A stretch of 64,000 nucleotides of DNA, from positions 372,001-436,000 of the forward strand of contig NZ_CP018787.1 of the NCBI RefSeq assembly GCF_002127965.1, written 5' to 3'. The position numbers and the translations under genes were made by a program. Under the pieces are notes generated by a model that was not told the origin of the DNA, did not search any database, and was given only the letters and a program-made list of their open reading frames with translations. This document shows positions 9,033 through 19,469 of the stretch, one piece after another. The DNA is from Oxalobacter formigenes (lineage in GTDB: Bacteria > Pseudomonadota > Gammaproteobacteria > Burkholderiales > Burkholderiaceae_D). Positions within the stretch are counted from its first letter, which is position 1. Each line of letters opens with the position of its first letter.

Positions 9033-11429
9033 ATGGCTAAAGCGGGAAAGCTTGATAAGAGCAGTGAACCTTTGTCGGTTGACATGCTGCATAAAATGAA
9101 TGCCTATTTCAGTGCAGCCAATTATTTGTCCGTCGGACAGATTTATCTGTTCAATAATCCTTTGTTGCGCGAACCTTTAAAGCCTGACGATATCAAGCCG
9201 CGTTTGCTGGGACACTGGGGTACGACACCGGGCCTGAATTTCGTTTATGTCCATATGAATCGTGTGATCAAGAAATACGATCTGGACATGATTTTCGTTA
9301 CCGGTCCGGGACATGGTGGTCCTGCTCTGGTTGCCAATACCTACCTTGAAGGAACGTACAGCGAATTTTATCCCAACGTCTCCGAAGACGAGGAAGGGAT
9401 GAAAAAGCTGTTTACCCAGTTTTCTTTCCCGGGCGGTATTCCAAGCCATACTGCCGCCGAAACGCCGGGCTCGATCAATGAAGGTGGCGAGCTGGGATAT
9501 TCCCTGTCGCACGCTTTCGGCGCGGCTTTCGACAATCCCGATCTGATCGTGACCTGTGTGGTCGGTGACGGTGAAGCCGAAACCGGGCCGTTGGCGACCG
9601 GCTGGCATTCCAACAAATTCATCAATCCGGTTTTCGACGGTGCCGTTTTGCCGATTCTGCATTTGAATGATGCAAAGATTGCAGGGCCGACCGTTTTGGG
9701 TCGCATTCCTCCGAATGAGCTGGACGAACTGATGCGTGGTTACGGTTATGAACCATTTTATGTCGAAGGTTCCGATCCGCTGATCATGCATCAGAAAATG
9801 GCCGCGACCATGGATACGGTCATTACCAAAATCAGGAAAATCCAGGACGATGCACGCAAAAACGGTTTCAAGGAACGTCCACAGTGGCCAATGATCGTTT
9901 TGCGCAGCCCCAAAGGCTGGACTGGCCCGCATGTCGTGGATGGACAGCAGATTGAGGGCACTTTCCGCGCGCATCAGGTTCCGGTCAGTGAAGTCAAGAC
10001 AAACCCGGCCCATCTGAAAATTCTGAATGAATGGCTCTTGAGCTACAAGCCTCATGAGCTGTTCGATGAAACGGGTCGCCTGATACCTGAACTGGCTGAA
10101 CTGGCGCCGAAAGGCTTGCGCAGAATGGGTGCGAATCCCCATGCCAACGGCGGTATTCTGCTGCGTGAATTGCGCATGCCGGACTTCCGGAAATATGCTG
10201 TTGACGTACCGTCACCGGGTGTTGTCGTCGCCGAAAGCACTCGCGTTCAGGGCAATATGATCCGCGATGTTTTCGTTCTTAACGAAGAAGCGAAGAACTT
10301 CCGCGTGTTCAGCCCGGATGAAACGGCATCAAACCGCTGGGGTGCCGTTTTTGAAGTCACGGAACGTTCCTCGATGGACGAAATCAAGCCGACCGACGAC
10401 AAGGTATCCCATACCGGCCGTGTCATGGAAATGCTGTCCGAACATCAGTGCGAAGGCTGGCTGGAAGGCTATCTGCTGACTGGGCGTCACGGTTTCTTCC
10501 CTTGCTATGAAGCGTTCATTCATGTTGTCGATTCGATGTACAACCAGCATGCAAAATGGCTGGAGGTCACGCGTCATATCCCATGGCGTCGTCCGATCGC
10601 ATCGCTCAACTATCTGCTGACTTCCCACGTATGGCGTCAGGATCACAATGGCCTCTCACACCAGAATCCGGGTTTCATCGATCTGGTGATGAACAAGAAA
10701 GCCGACATCAGCCGTGTTTATCTCCCGCCTGATGCAAACTGTCTGTTGTCGGTGACCGACCATTGTATGCGCAGCCGCCATCGTATCAACGTCATCGTCG
10801 CCGGTAAACAGCCTGCCTTGCAGTACCTGAATATGGATGATGCGATCAAGCATTGTTCCGCCGGTATCGGTATCTGGGAATGGGCAAGTAATGACAAGGG
10901 TTCCGAGCCGGATGTCGTCATGGCATGTTGCGGTGATGTCCCGACGCTTGAAACGCTGGCAGCTGTCAAGATTCTGCGTGAACGCTTGCCTGAAGTGAAG
11001 ATTCGCGTGATCAATGTCGTCAATCTGATGACATTGCAGCAGCCGAGTGAACATCCTAATGGTTTGTCGGACAAGGAATTCGACATTCTGTTCACCAAGG
11101 ACAAGCCGATCATCTTTGCCTATCATGGATATCCGTGGCTGATTCATCGTCTTACTTACAGACGAACGAACCATCAGAATATGCATGTCCGGGGCTACAA
11201 GGAAGAAGGTACGACAACGACCCCGTTCGATATGGTCGTATTGAACGATCTGGATCGTTATCATCTTGCCGGGGACGTCATCGACAGACTGCCGAGCCTG
11301 GGTTCACGGGCGGCTTACACCAAACAGTATTTGCGTGACAGACTTCTGGAACACAAGGAGTATGTCTACAAATACGGTGAAGACATGCCGAATATCCGTG
11401 ACTGGAACTGGGCGGATGGCAAGTCCTGA
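9033..11429 (+). CDS. xfp: xylulose-5-phosphate/fructose-6-phosphate phosphoketolase
   Basis: A ThDP-dependent enzyme that splits xylulose-5-P (or fructose-6-P) with phosphate into acetyl phosphate and glyceraldehyde-3-P (or erythrose-4-P). From the ATG at 9033 the protein is about 798 residues, the usual length. Visible are [21 protein letters not shown], the ThDP/Mg motif [36 protein letters not shown] and the C-terminal [16 protein letters not shown]. The frame is open to a TTG at 8985, but the Shine-Dalgarno AAGGA is correctly spaced only for 9033. It is a single-gene unit with a strong terminator. Whether it prefers the pentose or hexose phosphate cannot be read from sequence. Confidence 0.95.
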   Translation: MAKAGKLDKSSEPLSVDMLHKMNAYFSAANYLSVGQIYLFNNPLLREPLKPDDIKPRLLGHWGTTPGLNFVYVHMNRVIKKYDLDMIFVTGPGHGGPALVANTYLEGTYSEFYPNVSEDEEGMKKLFTQFSFPGGIPSHTAAETPGSINEGGELGYSLSHAFGAAFDNPDLIVTCVVGDGEAETGPLATGWHSNKFINPVFDGAVLPILHLNDAKIAGPTVLGRIPPNELDELMRGYGYEPFYVEGSDPLIMHQKMAATMDTVITKIRKIQDDARKNGFKERPQWPMIVLRSPKGWTGPHVVDGQQIEGTFRAHQVPVSEVKTNPAHLKILNEWLLSYKPHELFDETGRLIPELAELAPKGLRRMGANPHANGGILLRELRMPDFRKYAVDVPSPGVVVAESTRVQGNMIRDVFVLNEEAKNFRVFSPDETASNRWGAVFEVTERSSMDEIKPTDDKVSHTGRVMEMLSEHQCEGWLEGYLLTGRHGFFPCYEAFIHVVDSMYNQHAKWLEVTRHIPWRRPIASLNYLLTSHVWRQDHNGLSHQNPGFIDLVMNKKADISRVYLPPDANCLLSVTDHCMRSRHRINVIVAGKQPALQYLNMDDAIKHCSAGIGIWEWASNDKGSEPDVVMACCGDVPTLETLAAVKILRERLPEVKIRVINVVNLMTLQQPSEHPNGLSDKEFDILFTKDKPIIFAYHGYPWLIHRLTYRRTNHQNMHVRGYKEEGTTTTPFDMVVLNDLDRYHLAGDVIDRLPSLGSRAAYTKQYLRDRLLEHKEYVYKYGEDMPNIRDWNWADGKS

Positions 11430-11459
11430 TTGATGGTCGATGTCTTGACCGAAGGTCGT

Positions 11460-11494
11460 AAAACATCCATCGGGAAACCGGTGGATGTTTTTTT
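11460..11494. terminator. strong intrinsic terminator after xfp
   Basis: A 14-bp stem (11460-11473 with 11478-11491, one G-T pair) is closed by a GAAA tetraloop and followed by T residues to 11494. The 5' arm begins with AAAA, so the structure can also terminate queC, which runs towards it on the other strand. Confidence 0.9.
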
Positions 11495-11508
11495 ATGGGC
11501 TGGCTGGA

Positions 11509-12249
11509 TTATTCCGGTTTTCCCCGGGAAATGAATTCTTCAAAGCCTTTTTTTCGCAGCAGACAGGCAGGGCATTCTCCGCAGCCGAATCCCCATGTAT
11601 TCAATTTGTCATGCTCACCAACGTAACAGGTGTGCGTTTCATTGACGATAAGATCGACAAGTCCTTGTCCTCCCAGTTCAGCGGCGAGCTGCCAGGTTTC
11701 TTTTTTATTTTTCCACATCAGCGGTGTGACAAGGTTCAGGCGTGCATCCATTCCGATATTGAGTGCAAGCTGCATGGCCTTGATGGCATCATCCCGGCAA
11801 TCCGGATATCCGGAAAAGTCGGTTTCACACATGCCTCCGACGAGAACGTTCAGATCGCGACGGTAGGCCAGCATGGCGGCGACCATCAGAAACATCAGGT
11901 TTCGACCCGGAACGAAAGTATTGGGCAATCCGTTTTCCATCATCCTTATTTCGACATCCGATGTCATGGCCGTTTCCGACAGGGAACTGATCAATGAAAG
12001 GTCGCAAACGTGGTCTTCACCCAGTTTTTTATTCCATTCTTCGGAAAAATTTCTGATTTTCTGTAGAATGCCGGGCCGGACAGTCAATTCAACGGCATGT
12101 CTTTGTCCGTATGAAAACCCGATGGTTTCGACCTTGTCATAATGGTTCAAGGCCCATGCAAGGCAGGTCGTCGAATCCTGTCCGCCGCTGAAAAGGACAA
12201 GTGCTTTTTTCGTGGATTCTATGGAATGGTTTTGCCGGGTAGTATTCAT
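11509..12249 (-). CDS. queC: 7-cyano-7-deazaguanine synthase (queuosine synthesis)
   Basis: Converts 7-carboxy-7-deazaguanine to preQ0 with ATP and ammonia, a step to queuosine in tRNA. 246 residues. The N-terminal PP-loop is [18 protein letters not shown] near 17-34, and the C-terminal zinc site is [21 protein letters not shown] with four cysteines. It also has [14 protein letters not shown], typical of QueC. Transcribed divergently from tamA across a 215-base gap. I searched the upstream leader for a preQ1 riboswitch consensus and saw none. Other queuosine genes are not in the window. Confidence 0.95.
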   Translation of the reverse strand: MNTTRQNHSIESTKKALVLFSGGQDSTTCLAWALNHYDKVETIGFSYGQRHAVELTVRPGILQKIRNFSEEWNKKLGEDHVCDLSLISSLSETAMTSDVEIRMMENGLPNTFVPGRNLMFLMVAAMLAYRRDLNVLVGGMCETDFSGYPDCRDDAIKAMQLALNIGMDARLNLVTPLMWKNKKETWQLAAELGGQGLVDLIVNETHTCYVGEHDKLNTWGFGCGECPACLLRKKGFEEFISRGKPE

Positions 12250-12464
12250 GTCATTGCCGTCAGGGATTAACAGATTGGCATTTTACAGGATTGTTTTTTT
12301 TCAGGTCGTTTGTGACGGTTTCGTTATTTCGATAAAAAGACAACACAAACAGAAACGATCGGGAAATCCTGAACGGTTTGAGCAATAATGAATGAATGCT
12401 TTCCTTTTACAGATAAGATATTCATCAATTGTCGGTAGGTTAAACGAATAAGATTGTAAATTGC

Positions 12465-14276
12465 ATGGTCAACTTTGAAACAGACAGCATCGGGAACATG
12501 AGAAGGGCGGATTTTGCCGTTTTTTCACCGTCTGTGTTTCTGAAAAGTCTGCTCGTTTTTTTATTCGTCTTATATTCATCGGTGGTCTGTGCCAAACCGG
12601 TTGCTTATGACGTCGTTATCAATGCACCTGAGTCGGTCAAAAAAATACTGATGAATAATCTGGATCTGTTGCGCTGGAAAGGCAACGAACAGATGGATAC
12701 GACACAGTTGAGAAGGCTTTATCGCAATACTCCGGATGAAATACGTCAGCTGGTTGAAACGGAAGGATACTATTCTCCTGTCATCCATACCAGAATGGAA
12801 AAGACCGACAACAATTCCCGAAAGGTCATTATTGACGTCGATCCGGGCAAACCGGTCAAGGTCGCGGCTGTCGATATCACATTCGAGGGAGCGATCACCA
12901 AACAGGCCGAATCTCTCAAACCTGGCATTGAACAGCTGAAAAAAGGATGGGAATTGCCGGTTGGTTCGGTTTTCAGGATGGCCGATTGGGAAGCGGCTAA
13001 GATTGCCTTGTTGAGACAGGTTACAAGAGTACGTTATCCGAGGGCGGAACTGGCAGATACCAAAGCGATCGTCAATCCCGAGACAGATGAAGTGACCCTG
13101 AAAGTCGTGATCAACAGTGGCGATCCCGTCAGGTTCGGGCCGATCAAAATCGTCGGGCTCGAACGTTACGGCAAGGATGTCATCATGGGCTTGAATCCCG
13201 TAAAAGAGGGGCGCACTTTCAGGGAAAACGCTTTGCTGAACTGGCAGTCCCGGATACAGGACAGCGGTTATTTCAGCTCGGTTGAAGTAACGGCCGATCT
13301 TGAATCGGGAAAAGAAGAAGTTCCTATTACCGTAACGGTTGTCGAAAACAAGAAAAAACACGCTGCCGTCGGTGTCGGCTACAGTACGGATACCGGCAAA
13401 CGGATCAGCCTGAATTACGATAACCTGCATTTCCTCGGCCGTGATTACAAATTGAAGAGTTCGGTTGTCCTGCAGACGAAACAGAAAACGGCCAAGGCGG
13501 ATGTTTTTCTGCCTCAGGAACCGGGAGGAATCCGGAACAGTTTCGGTGTTATTTATGACCGTTCGCAGATCGAGGGAGAAGACACCCGGCTGGTCGGTGC
13601 CAATTACCGTCGGGCCTGGGGTACGCAACGGCTGGAAAAATACCTGTCCCTGCAATATCTGAATGAAAACAATCGCATAACGGGACAATCCTATCAAAAA
13701 AGTCAGGCTTTGCCATTGACGTTCGGTATCATCACCCGTCGCCTGAATAACAGGCTTGCGCCGACACAAGGATATGCCTTCGAGGCACAAGTAGGTGGTG
13801 CGGTAGAGCACGTTTTGACTGACAAATCATTTGTACGCGGATATATGAAGGGTATTCATTTCCAGCAACTGGGTGAAAAAGGTGAATTGATTCTTCGTGG
13901 TGAACTGGGCGCACTCGGTTCCAACGGAAAAGAAGGCGTTCCTTCGACTGTTTTATTCAGAACCGGTGGCGACCAATCGGTGCGTGGTTATGCCTATGAA
14001 AGTCTGGGTGTAAAGGATGGAAGTGCTATTGTCGGAGGTCGTTATCTTGCAGTTGCCAGTGTTGAATACCAGTACTATTTCATCAAAAACTGGGGAGTGG
14101 CATTTTTCGTCGATGCCGGTAATGCAGGCGATACGATAAAAGAACTTGATCCCGCCTTCGGCTATGGCATCGGCGGTCGCTGGCGAAGCCCTGCAGGCCC
14201 AATCGGGGTTGATCTGGCATACGGTGAAAGAAGCAGGGAATTCAGGCTTCACTTTTCTTTGGGATTTACATTCTGA
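12465..14276 (+). CDS. tamA: outer-membrane translocation/assembly factor TamA (Omp85 family)
   Basis: A 603-residue Omp85 protein. An N-terminal signal sequence (LLVFLFVLYSSVVCA) is followed by POTRA domains (about residues 45-270, with PVKVAAVDITFEG and PVRFGPIKIVGLERYG) and a C-terminal 16-strand barrel ending in FHFSLGFTF-like text (LHFSLGFTF), a terminal aromatic typical of outer membrane proteins. The VRGYAYESLG motif of the L6 loop is present. TamA works with TamB in moving lipids or autotransporters to the outer membrane. The ATG at 12465 gives a long pre-signal segment; ATG 12498 (MRRADF) is an alternative. tamB overlaps its stop by one base. Confidence 0.92.
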   Translation: MVNFETDSIGNMRRADFAVFSPSVFLKSLLVFLFVLYSSVVCAKPVAYDVVINAPESVKKILMNNLDLLRWKGNEQMDTTQLRRLYRNTPDEIRQLVETEGYYSPVIHTRMEKTDNNSRKVIIDVDPGKPVKVAAVDITFEGAITKQAESLKPGIEQLKKGWELPVGSVFRMADWEAAKIALLRQVTRVRYPRAELADTKAIVNPETDEVTLKVVINSGDPVRFGPIKIVGLERYGKDVIMGLNPVKEGRTFRENALLNWQSRIQDSGYFSSVEVTADLESGKEEVPITVTVVENKKKHAAVGVGYSTDTGKRISLNYDNLHFLGRDYKLKSSVVLQTKQKTAKADVFLPQEPGGIRNSFGVIYDRSQIEGEDTRLVGANYRRAWGTQRLEKYLSLQYLNENNRITGQSYQKSQALPLTFGIITRRLNNRLAPTQGYAFEAQVGGAVEHVLTDKSFVRGYMKGIHFQQLGEKGELILRGELGALGSNGKEGVPSTVLFRTGGDQSVRGYAYESLGVKDGSAIVGGRYLAVASVEYQYYFIKNWGVAFFVDAGNAGDTIKELDPAFGYGIGGRWRSPAGPIGVDLAYGERSREFRLHFSLGFTF

Positions 14277-17200
14277 TGCGACGCCGCCTTTTACTCCTCA
14301 TTTTCATCCCATTCCTTCTGGTGGGAGGACTGGTATGGTTCGTCAGCCAGGAGTGGGCATTGCAATGGATCGTCCAGAGAGTAGTACAGGCAAGTGGCGG
14401 CGATATTGAAATACAGGGAGTCAGTGGAACACTGGCGAGTTCATTCGAAATTGAGAGAATCAGCTACACCAGTCCTGAACGTGATATCGAAGTAACGGAT
14501 TTGCAATTCGACTGGCAACCTTGGCAATTGCTGTCAGGACAACTGGATATTGGAAAAATTTCAGCCTCGAAACTGGTGATTGATATGAAAAAGTCGTCGG
14601 ATGAGCCTTTCAAAATGCCGCAATCGCTGGCACCTCCCGTAGCCATCATGATTTCCGGGGTAAACGTAGATACCGTTTCCGTTTCAGGCATGGGAGTCGG
14701 TGTTGAGTTGAAAGACGTGCATTTTTCGCTGACTGCGGACAGGAATGGTTGGGAGCTGAAGAATCTGGGCTTTGACAGCCCGTTTGGCAATGCGTCCATC
14801 AATGTCGATCTTGAAACCACACAGCCGTTCAAAATCAGGGGGACGCTCCAGTTCGATAATGAACTTGCCAAGGCGACAGCCAGCCTCAAGCTGGGTGGTG
14901 ACCTGAATAATCTGTATGTGTCCGGAAATCTGGATGGCTATGATGCGAAAGCGAAACTGGAAGCCGTCGTCACGCCTTTTGCCCCATTTGTTTTCCAGTC
15001 GGTCCATCTAAGCGCAAAGGGCATCGATCCATCCAGAATCGAATCAAGCTGGCCACAGGCGCAGTTCAATGCGGAAATTCATGTCACTGCACACGAAGAC
15101 AAAACCCTGAAAGGGTCGGTTTCTGTCGATAATTCGAAGCCGGGGCCATTTGACGAAAATTATTTACCCATTCATTCCGTGAAAGCGAAAATCGCGGGCA
15201 ATGTCGATAATGTCCTGATAGATGATGTGTTGCTGGATATGGGCAAAGCGGGGCAGTTTGCTGGAAATGGGCAGTTTTCGACTGAAAAAACAGAAGTGAC
15301 ATTGAAAACTTCCCGTTTCGATCTTCATGAGATTTACTCGAGCATCCGGCCGACACATGTTGCCGGGAAAATCGCTTTTGTCGATGAGGATAAAAAACAG
15401 CTGTTTCTCATACAACTGGAAGAAGCGCGGATCAGGTTGAATGCGCGCGTCACGAAGGTTGAAGACCTGATGACACTTGAAGAAGTATCGCTGAAGGCCG
15501 ATCAAAGTGAAATGCGGATGAGTGGCAAGCTGGATCTGAAGGAACCGCAGGACTTTGAATTCAAGGGCAAGGTCAGCCGTTTCAATTTCGCCGCTTTTGG
15601 CCGTTTCCCGCAGTCTGACCTGAATCTGGACTTTGATGCTTCGGGTCATTTGAAGCCGGAACCGGATATTGAGGTTCATTACAGCTTTTTGCCGAGCCGT
15701 TTGTTTAACCAGCCATTATCCGGAAAAGGCAGTTTCCGGTTAAAAGACAAAGAAGTTCGCAATGCCGACATATCACTGGCACTGGGAGTGAATTCGATTC
15801 GAGCCTCTGGAAATCTGGGACGTTTCGGGGATCGTCTGTCGTGGAAACTGAATGCGCCTGATCTCGGTATTTTCGGCAAAGGTTACAAAGGAAGCATCGC
15901 CGGGGAAGGGGAAGTCTCCGGAGCCTTGAATTCGCTTCGGGTCGGCATGAATTTTGAAGGAAACGACGTTCTTGTCATGGGCCGGTATGGCGCGCGAAAG
16001 ATTCAGGCAAAACTTGAATTCGGTATGGAGTTGAATGACCGGATCGCTGTCGATATCCGTCTGGATGATGCACTGATCGGCTCGGACAAATGGGCGCTGG
16101 TTCATGGGGAAGTGAACGGGACTCTCAGGTCGCACGTCATCACGCTCACAGCGAAAAACGAGTCATTCGACCTGACAGCGAAAGCCTCTGGCGGCCTTGG
16201 AAGAAACAATGTCTGGCAAGGCAAGCTCGAAACCCTCGAAAACAAGGGGAAAATGGCTTTTGCACTCGACTCGTCTGTTCCGGTCAGTATAGGGCCTGAC
16301 GGTTTTTCGCTGAAAAATCTGGTATTGCAGTTACCGAATGGACAGTTGACGGTTCAATCCCTGATCAAGCGTGGTTCTCTTCTTGAAACGACGGGCAATG
16401 CCCGTGGCATTCCACTGGCTTATTTGCTCGCCATGTCGCCGGACTCGAAAAATACAGTCAGAAGCGATTTGACCCTTGGCGCGGACTGGTCCCTGAAAGC
16501 CGACAGGACATTGAACGGGAAATTCCATATTTATCGCGAAAAAGGCGATGTGACTTTACTGGGTGACAACCGGATCAAGCTGGGACTTGGTACGTTCGAC
16601 ATACAGGTGCTTCTTTCCGGAAACAGCGTCAATTTCAATGCGCAGATTGTCAGCGACAAGGCCGGTATGATTCAGGCCAAAGGGATGACCCGACTGGGCA
16701 AGCAAAATGGAAACTGGAGCGTTTCCAGCCAAAGTCCCTTGCAACTGTCGGTTCAGGCCGATATCCCTTCGATTGCATGGATGGGGCCTTTGACCGGGCA
16801 GCCCGATATGGAACTGAAAGGTTCGCTGAATATGGCGATAAGCGCCAATGGCACATTGGGTTCTCCACGTCTGTCGGGCAGCCTGAATGGAAAAGATCTG
16901 GCAGTTAACTGGCTGAGTATGGGGGTCAATCTTTCCAGAGGTGAGTTAGTGGCCGTTTTGAACGGCAATCAGGTACAGATCCAGAAAGGGATCATTTATG
17001 GCCCCGAAGGGAATTTACAGCTCACTGGCGGCGTCCAGCTCAACAAGGGACAGATCAGTACCAATCTCCAGTTCAAAACGGACAAGCTTCTTGTTTTGTC
17101 GAACGTCGACCGGCAATTGGCCATTACCGGGCAGGGGCATTTTTCGCTGGACAAGGATCGTTTGCAACTGATCGGCGACTGGTATGTGAACCGGGCGACA

Positions 17201-18010
17201 ATTGTTCTGACCGATTCCAAAAACGTCACTTACAGCAAGGACGTCATTGTGCTGGGTCGGCCCGAGAAAAAAGCGGATACTCCCATACCTTTGCGATTCA
17301 ACCTTAAAGTCAATCTGGGCGACAAGTTCTATCTGAAAGGCAAAGGGATCAATACCCGGCTTTCGGGACAGATTCAGGCCGTTTCCGCACAGGATAACCG
17401 ATTACGTGTTTTCGGAACCATCAATACAGTGGATGGCTCCTATAGCGCATTCGGGCAGAAGCTGACAATCAAACAGGGACAGATCACGTTTTCCGGGCCG
17501 GTTGAAAACCCGACACTGGATATTCTGGCCGTGCGTGAAGTGCCGGATACGGATGATTCGGTCGAGGTAGGTGTTTCCGTCAAGGGAACGGCGCAGTCAC
17601 CAAGGGTCAAACTCGTTTCGACACCGGAAGTCTCCGATACGGAAAAACTGTCATGGCTTGTGCTGGGCTATGGTGGGGGTGAAAATGGCGATGGCCAACA
17701 GCGCGCGGCGATTGCCGCAGCGGCAGCAGCCATTTTGAGTTCGGAACAGTCGGGCGGCCTTCCTTCGAAGATCGCCAGCACGATCGGGCTGGATGATATC
17801 GGTTTCTCCTCATCTCCCGATCTGGAAGAAACCGTGCTTACCCTGAGCAAGCGGATCTCGTCACGTCTGTACCTGAGCTATGAACAGGGCCTTACCGGCG
17901 CGACCAACCTGATCAAGTTACGCTACATTATTTCCAGACGCCTGTCTCTGGTCGGACAAACGGGAACGGTGACCGCTATCGATTTGCTCTATGACTTCAA
18001 ATTCGACTAG
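14276..18010 (+). CDS. tamB: translocation and assembly module inner-membrane protein TamB
   Basis: A 1244-residue AsmA/TamB-like protein. A single N-terminal anchor (LLLLIFIPFLLVGGLVWFV) is followed by a very long periplasmic beta-rich region and a C-terminal DUF490/TamB domain (KFYLKGKGINTRLSGQIQA, then NPTLDILAVREVPDTDDSVEV, and LYLSYEQGLTGATNLIKLRY near the end). The ATG overlaps the tamA stop (TGATG), which shows translational coupling to its partner. Members form a hydrophobic groove between the membranes that is thought to carry phospholipids. Length is normal for the family. Confidence 0.92.
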   Translation: MRRRLLLLIFIPFLLVGGLVWFVSQEWALQWIVQRVVQASGGDIEIQGVSGTLASSFEIERISYTSPERDIEVTDLQFDWQPWQLLSGQLDIGKISASKLVIDMKKSSDEPFKMPQSLAPPVAIMISGVNVDTVSVSGMGVGVELKDVHFSLTADRNGWELKNLGFDSPFGNASINVDLETTQPFKIRGTLQFDNELAKATASLKLGGDLNNLYVSGNLDGYDAKAKLEAVVTPFAPFVFQSVHLSAKGIDPSRIESSWPQAQFNAEIHVTAHEDKTLKGSVSVDNSKPGPFDENYLPIHSVKAKIAGNVDNVLIDDVLLDMGKAGQFAGNGQFSTEKTEVTLKTSRFDLHEIYSSIRPTHVAGKIAFVDEDKKQLFLIQLEEARIRLNARVTKVEDLMTLEEVSLKADQSEMRMSGKLDLKEPQDFEFKGKVSRFNFAAFGRFPQSDLNLDFDASGHLKPEPDIEVHYSFLPSRLFNQPLSGKGSFRLKDKEVRNADISLALGVNSIRASGNLGRFGDRLSWKLNAPDLGIFGKGYKGSIAGEGEVSGALNSLRVGMNFEGNDVLVMGRYGARKIQAKLEFGMELNDRIAVDIRLDDALIGSDKWALVHGEVNGTLRSHVITLTAKNESFDLTAKASGGLGRNNVWQGKLETLENKGKMAFALDSSVPVSIGPDGFSLKNLVLQLPNGQLTVQSLIKRGSLLETTGNARGIPLAYLLAMSPDSKNTVRSDLTLGADWSLKADRTLNGKFHIYREKGDVTLLGDNRIKLGLGTFDIQVLLSGNSVNFNAQIVSDKAGMIQAKGMTRLGKQNGNWSVSSQSPLQLSVQADIPSIAWMGPLTGQPDMELKGSLNMAISANGTLGSPRLSGSLNGKDLAVNWLSMGVNLSRGELVAVLNGNQVQIQKGIIYGPEGNLQLTGGVQLNKGQISTNLQFKTDKLLVLSNVDRQLAITGQGHFSLDKDRLQLIGDWYVNRATIVLTDSKNVTYSKDVIVLGRPEKKADTPIPLRFNLKVNLGDKFYLKGKGINTRLSGQIQAVSAQDNRLRVFGTINTVDGSYSAFGQKLTIKQGQITFSGPVENPTLDILAVREVPDTDDSVEVGVSVKGTAQSPRVKLVSTPEVSDTEKLSWLVLGYGGGENGDGQQRAAIAAAAAAILSSEQSGGLPSKIASTIGLDDIGFSSSPDLEETVLTLSKRISSRLYLSYEQGLTGATNLIKLRYIISRRLSLVGQTGTVTAIDLLYDFKFD

Positions 18011-18036
18011 GACGGCAAACTTGTCAGGATAAAGGC

Positions 18037-18762
18037 TTAAATTGGTGTAATTTTCCTGATAGTCTGTTTGATCTGCGTGCCGTTTTTTTCGATGAGCAGG
18101 ATTTGAACCGGATACCAGTTATTCCCCGGCGCCAGCCAGACACTGGTTTGCTGGCCTCCATCTTGCCGGGTCAGCTGGACTGTTTTGATCTGGCCCATCG
18201 GGGTTGAAAGCTCGCCGATCTTGACGACTTTGAATACCCAGGGACTGGTTTTGCTGCTGCCTGCGACATTGAATGTCCAACTCGAATTCATGATGAATTT
18301 GTCCGGGTTTGCCCGGGCAACTGAGGCCAGTTGCCAGACGATGCTGGAACGGTCCTGCGTCATGTCCATCATTTTGGAGGTGCTACCGGAAGGGTAGGCG
18401 ATGGTATCTTCAACACGGTTGAAAATCGTTGCCATCGATGCCTTGCGCAAACGTTTTTCCACATATTTTTCCGGCATGAGGCCTTTCGGGCCTACTTGTC
18501 CGGAACTGGTAGCTTCCATGATTTTGCCGAGTAATCCGACACGCGTTTCTGTCTGCAATGTGTACGATTGTTTATCGGCTTTCCATTGAATGGATGAGTT
18601 TCCGTTGATGTTCAAGCCGTTATATTGGGTGGAAACAGCGTATGAAAGATCGGCGGAAGGTGGAATATTGACGTTTTTCGCTGTCTGGGAAGTGGCCGCA
18701 CAGGCAGCGGATGTCGCTATTAATAAACACAGCCAGACAACAATTTGACGGAAACTTTTCAT
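18037..18762 (-). CDS. DUF3108 domain periplasmic protein
   Basis: A 241-residue secreted protein with a signal peptide (VVWLCLLIATSAACA). The rest resembles the DUF3108 family: LSYAVSTQYNGLNINGNSSI, QWKADKQSYTLQTETRVGLL and the late VWLAPGNNWYPVQILLIEKNG. The family has a lipocalin-like or LolA-like beta sheet and no proven function. It converges on tamB with 26 bases between stops and is divergent from rfaE2. In related bacteria such genes often sit near purN or cell-envelope genes; here the only hint is the envelope context (tamAB and rfaE2). Confidence 0.75.
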   Translation of the reverse strand: MKSFRQIVVWLCLLIATSAACAATSQTAKNVNIPPSADLSYAVSTQYNGLNINGNSSIQWKADKQSYTLQTETRVGLLGKIMEATSSGQVGPKGLMPEKYVEKRLRKASMATIFNRVEDTIAYPSGSTSKMMDMTQDRSSIVWQLASVARANPDKFIMNSSWTFNVAGSSKTSPWVFKVVKIGELSTPMGQIKTVQLTRQDGGQQTSVWLAPGNNWYPVQILLIEKNGTQIKQTIRKITPI

Positions 18763-18974
18763 TTCAAACTCACGATTGGCTTATGATATAGGCAATATGA
18801 ATGAAAACAGATCAAAAGTCGATGCCTGATACAAAAGGAAACAAACGGAAAATAGCGACTTTGAGTCTGGATTCATCGGAAATTTGTGCGTAACCCGTAT
18901 AAGACAGCCATCCTTTCCATTCGTTCAGCAAGGAAATGACGGCTATGAAGTGATCATCCTTACCATTTTTTCTC

Positions 18975-19451
18975 ATGGCGCCTTTTTATAAAAAAATCTG
19001 GAACCGGTCTGACCTGAAATCGAAAATCGGGAGTTTGCCCAAACCGGTGGTTCTGACGAACGGGGTTTTCGACATCCTGCATCGGGGACATGTCACTTAT
19101 CTCGCACAGGCAAGGGAATTGGGCGCTTCACTCATTGTTGCCGTCAACACGGACGCATCCGTGAAAAGACTGGGTAAGGGAGATGACAGGCCAGTCAATT
19201 CCTGTGAAGACAGGATGGCGGTACTGGCGGCACTGGAATCGGTGAGTGCCGTTGTCGCGTTCGATGAAGATACGGCGCAGGAAATCGTCCGTGAATGCAA
19301 ACCGGACATTTATGCCAAGGGTGGCGATTACGACGTCAGCGCCATTCCGGAGGGTAAGGAAGTACTTGCTTACGGTGGCAAGGTTGAAGCCATTGCATTC
19401 GAGTTCGACAGATCGACGACTGCTCTTTTGAAAAAGGTAAGAAAAAGCTGA
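18975..19451 (+). CDS. rfaE2: D-glycero-beta-D-manno-heptose 1-phosphate adenylyltransferase
   Basis: A 158-residue nucleotidyltransferase, the stand-alone C-terminal half of HldE. It activates heptose-1-phosphate to ADP-heptose for the LPS inner core. The nucleotidyltransferase signature is [20 protein letters not shown], with the HxGH-type motif, and [17 protein letters not shown] is also typical. The kinase half (RfaE1/HldA) is not in the window. The stop is followed by a small hairpin, CTGA-tact-TCAG, and six T (19448-19464), a weak terminator shared with the converging ttcA. Confidence 0.92.
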   Translation: MAPFYKKIWNRSDLKSKIGSLPKPVVLTNGVFDILHRGHVTYLAQARELGASLIVAVNTDASVKRLGKGDDRPVNSCEDRMAVLAALESVSAVVAFDEDTAQEIVRECKPDIYAKGGDYDVSAIPEGKEVLAYGGKVEAIAFEFDRSTTALLKKVRKS

Positions 19452-19469
19452 TACTTCAGTTTTTTCTGG

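Noticed and set aside
12250-12464. preQ1 riboswitch before queC
   Set aside because: No preQ1-I or -II consensus on either strand.
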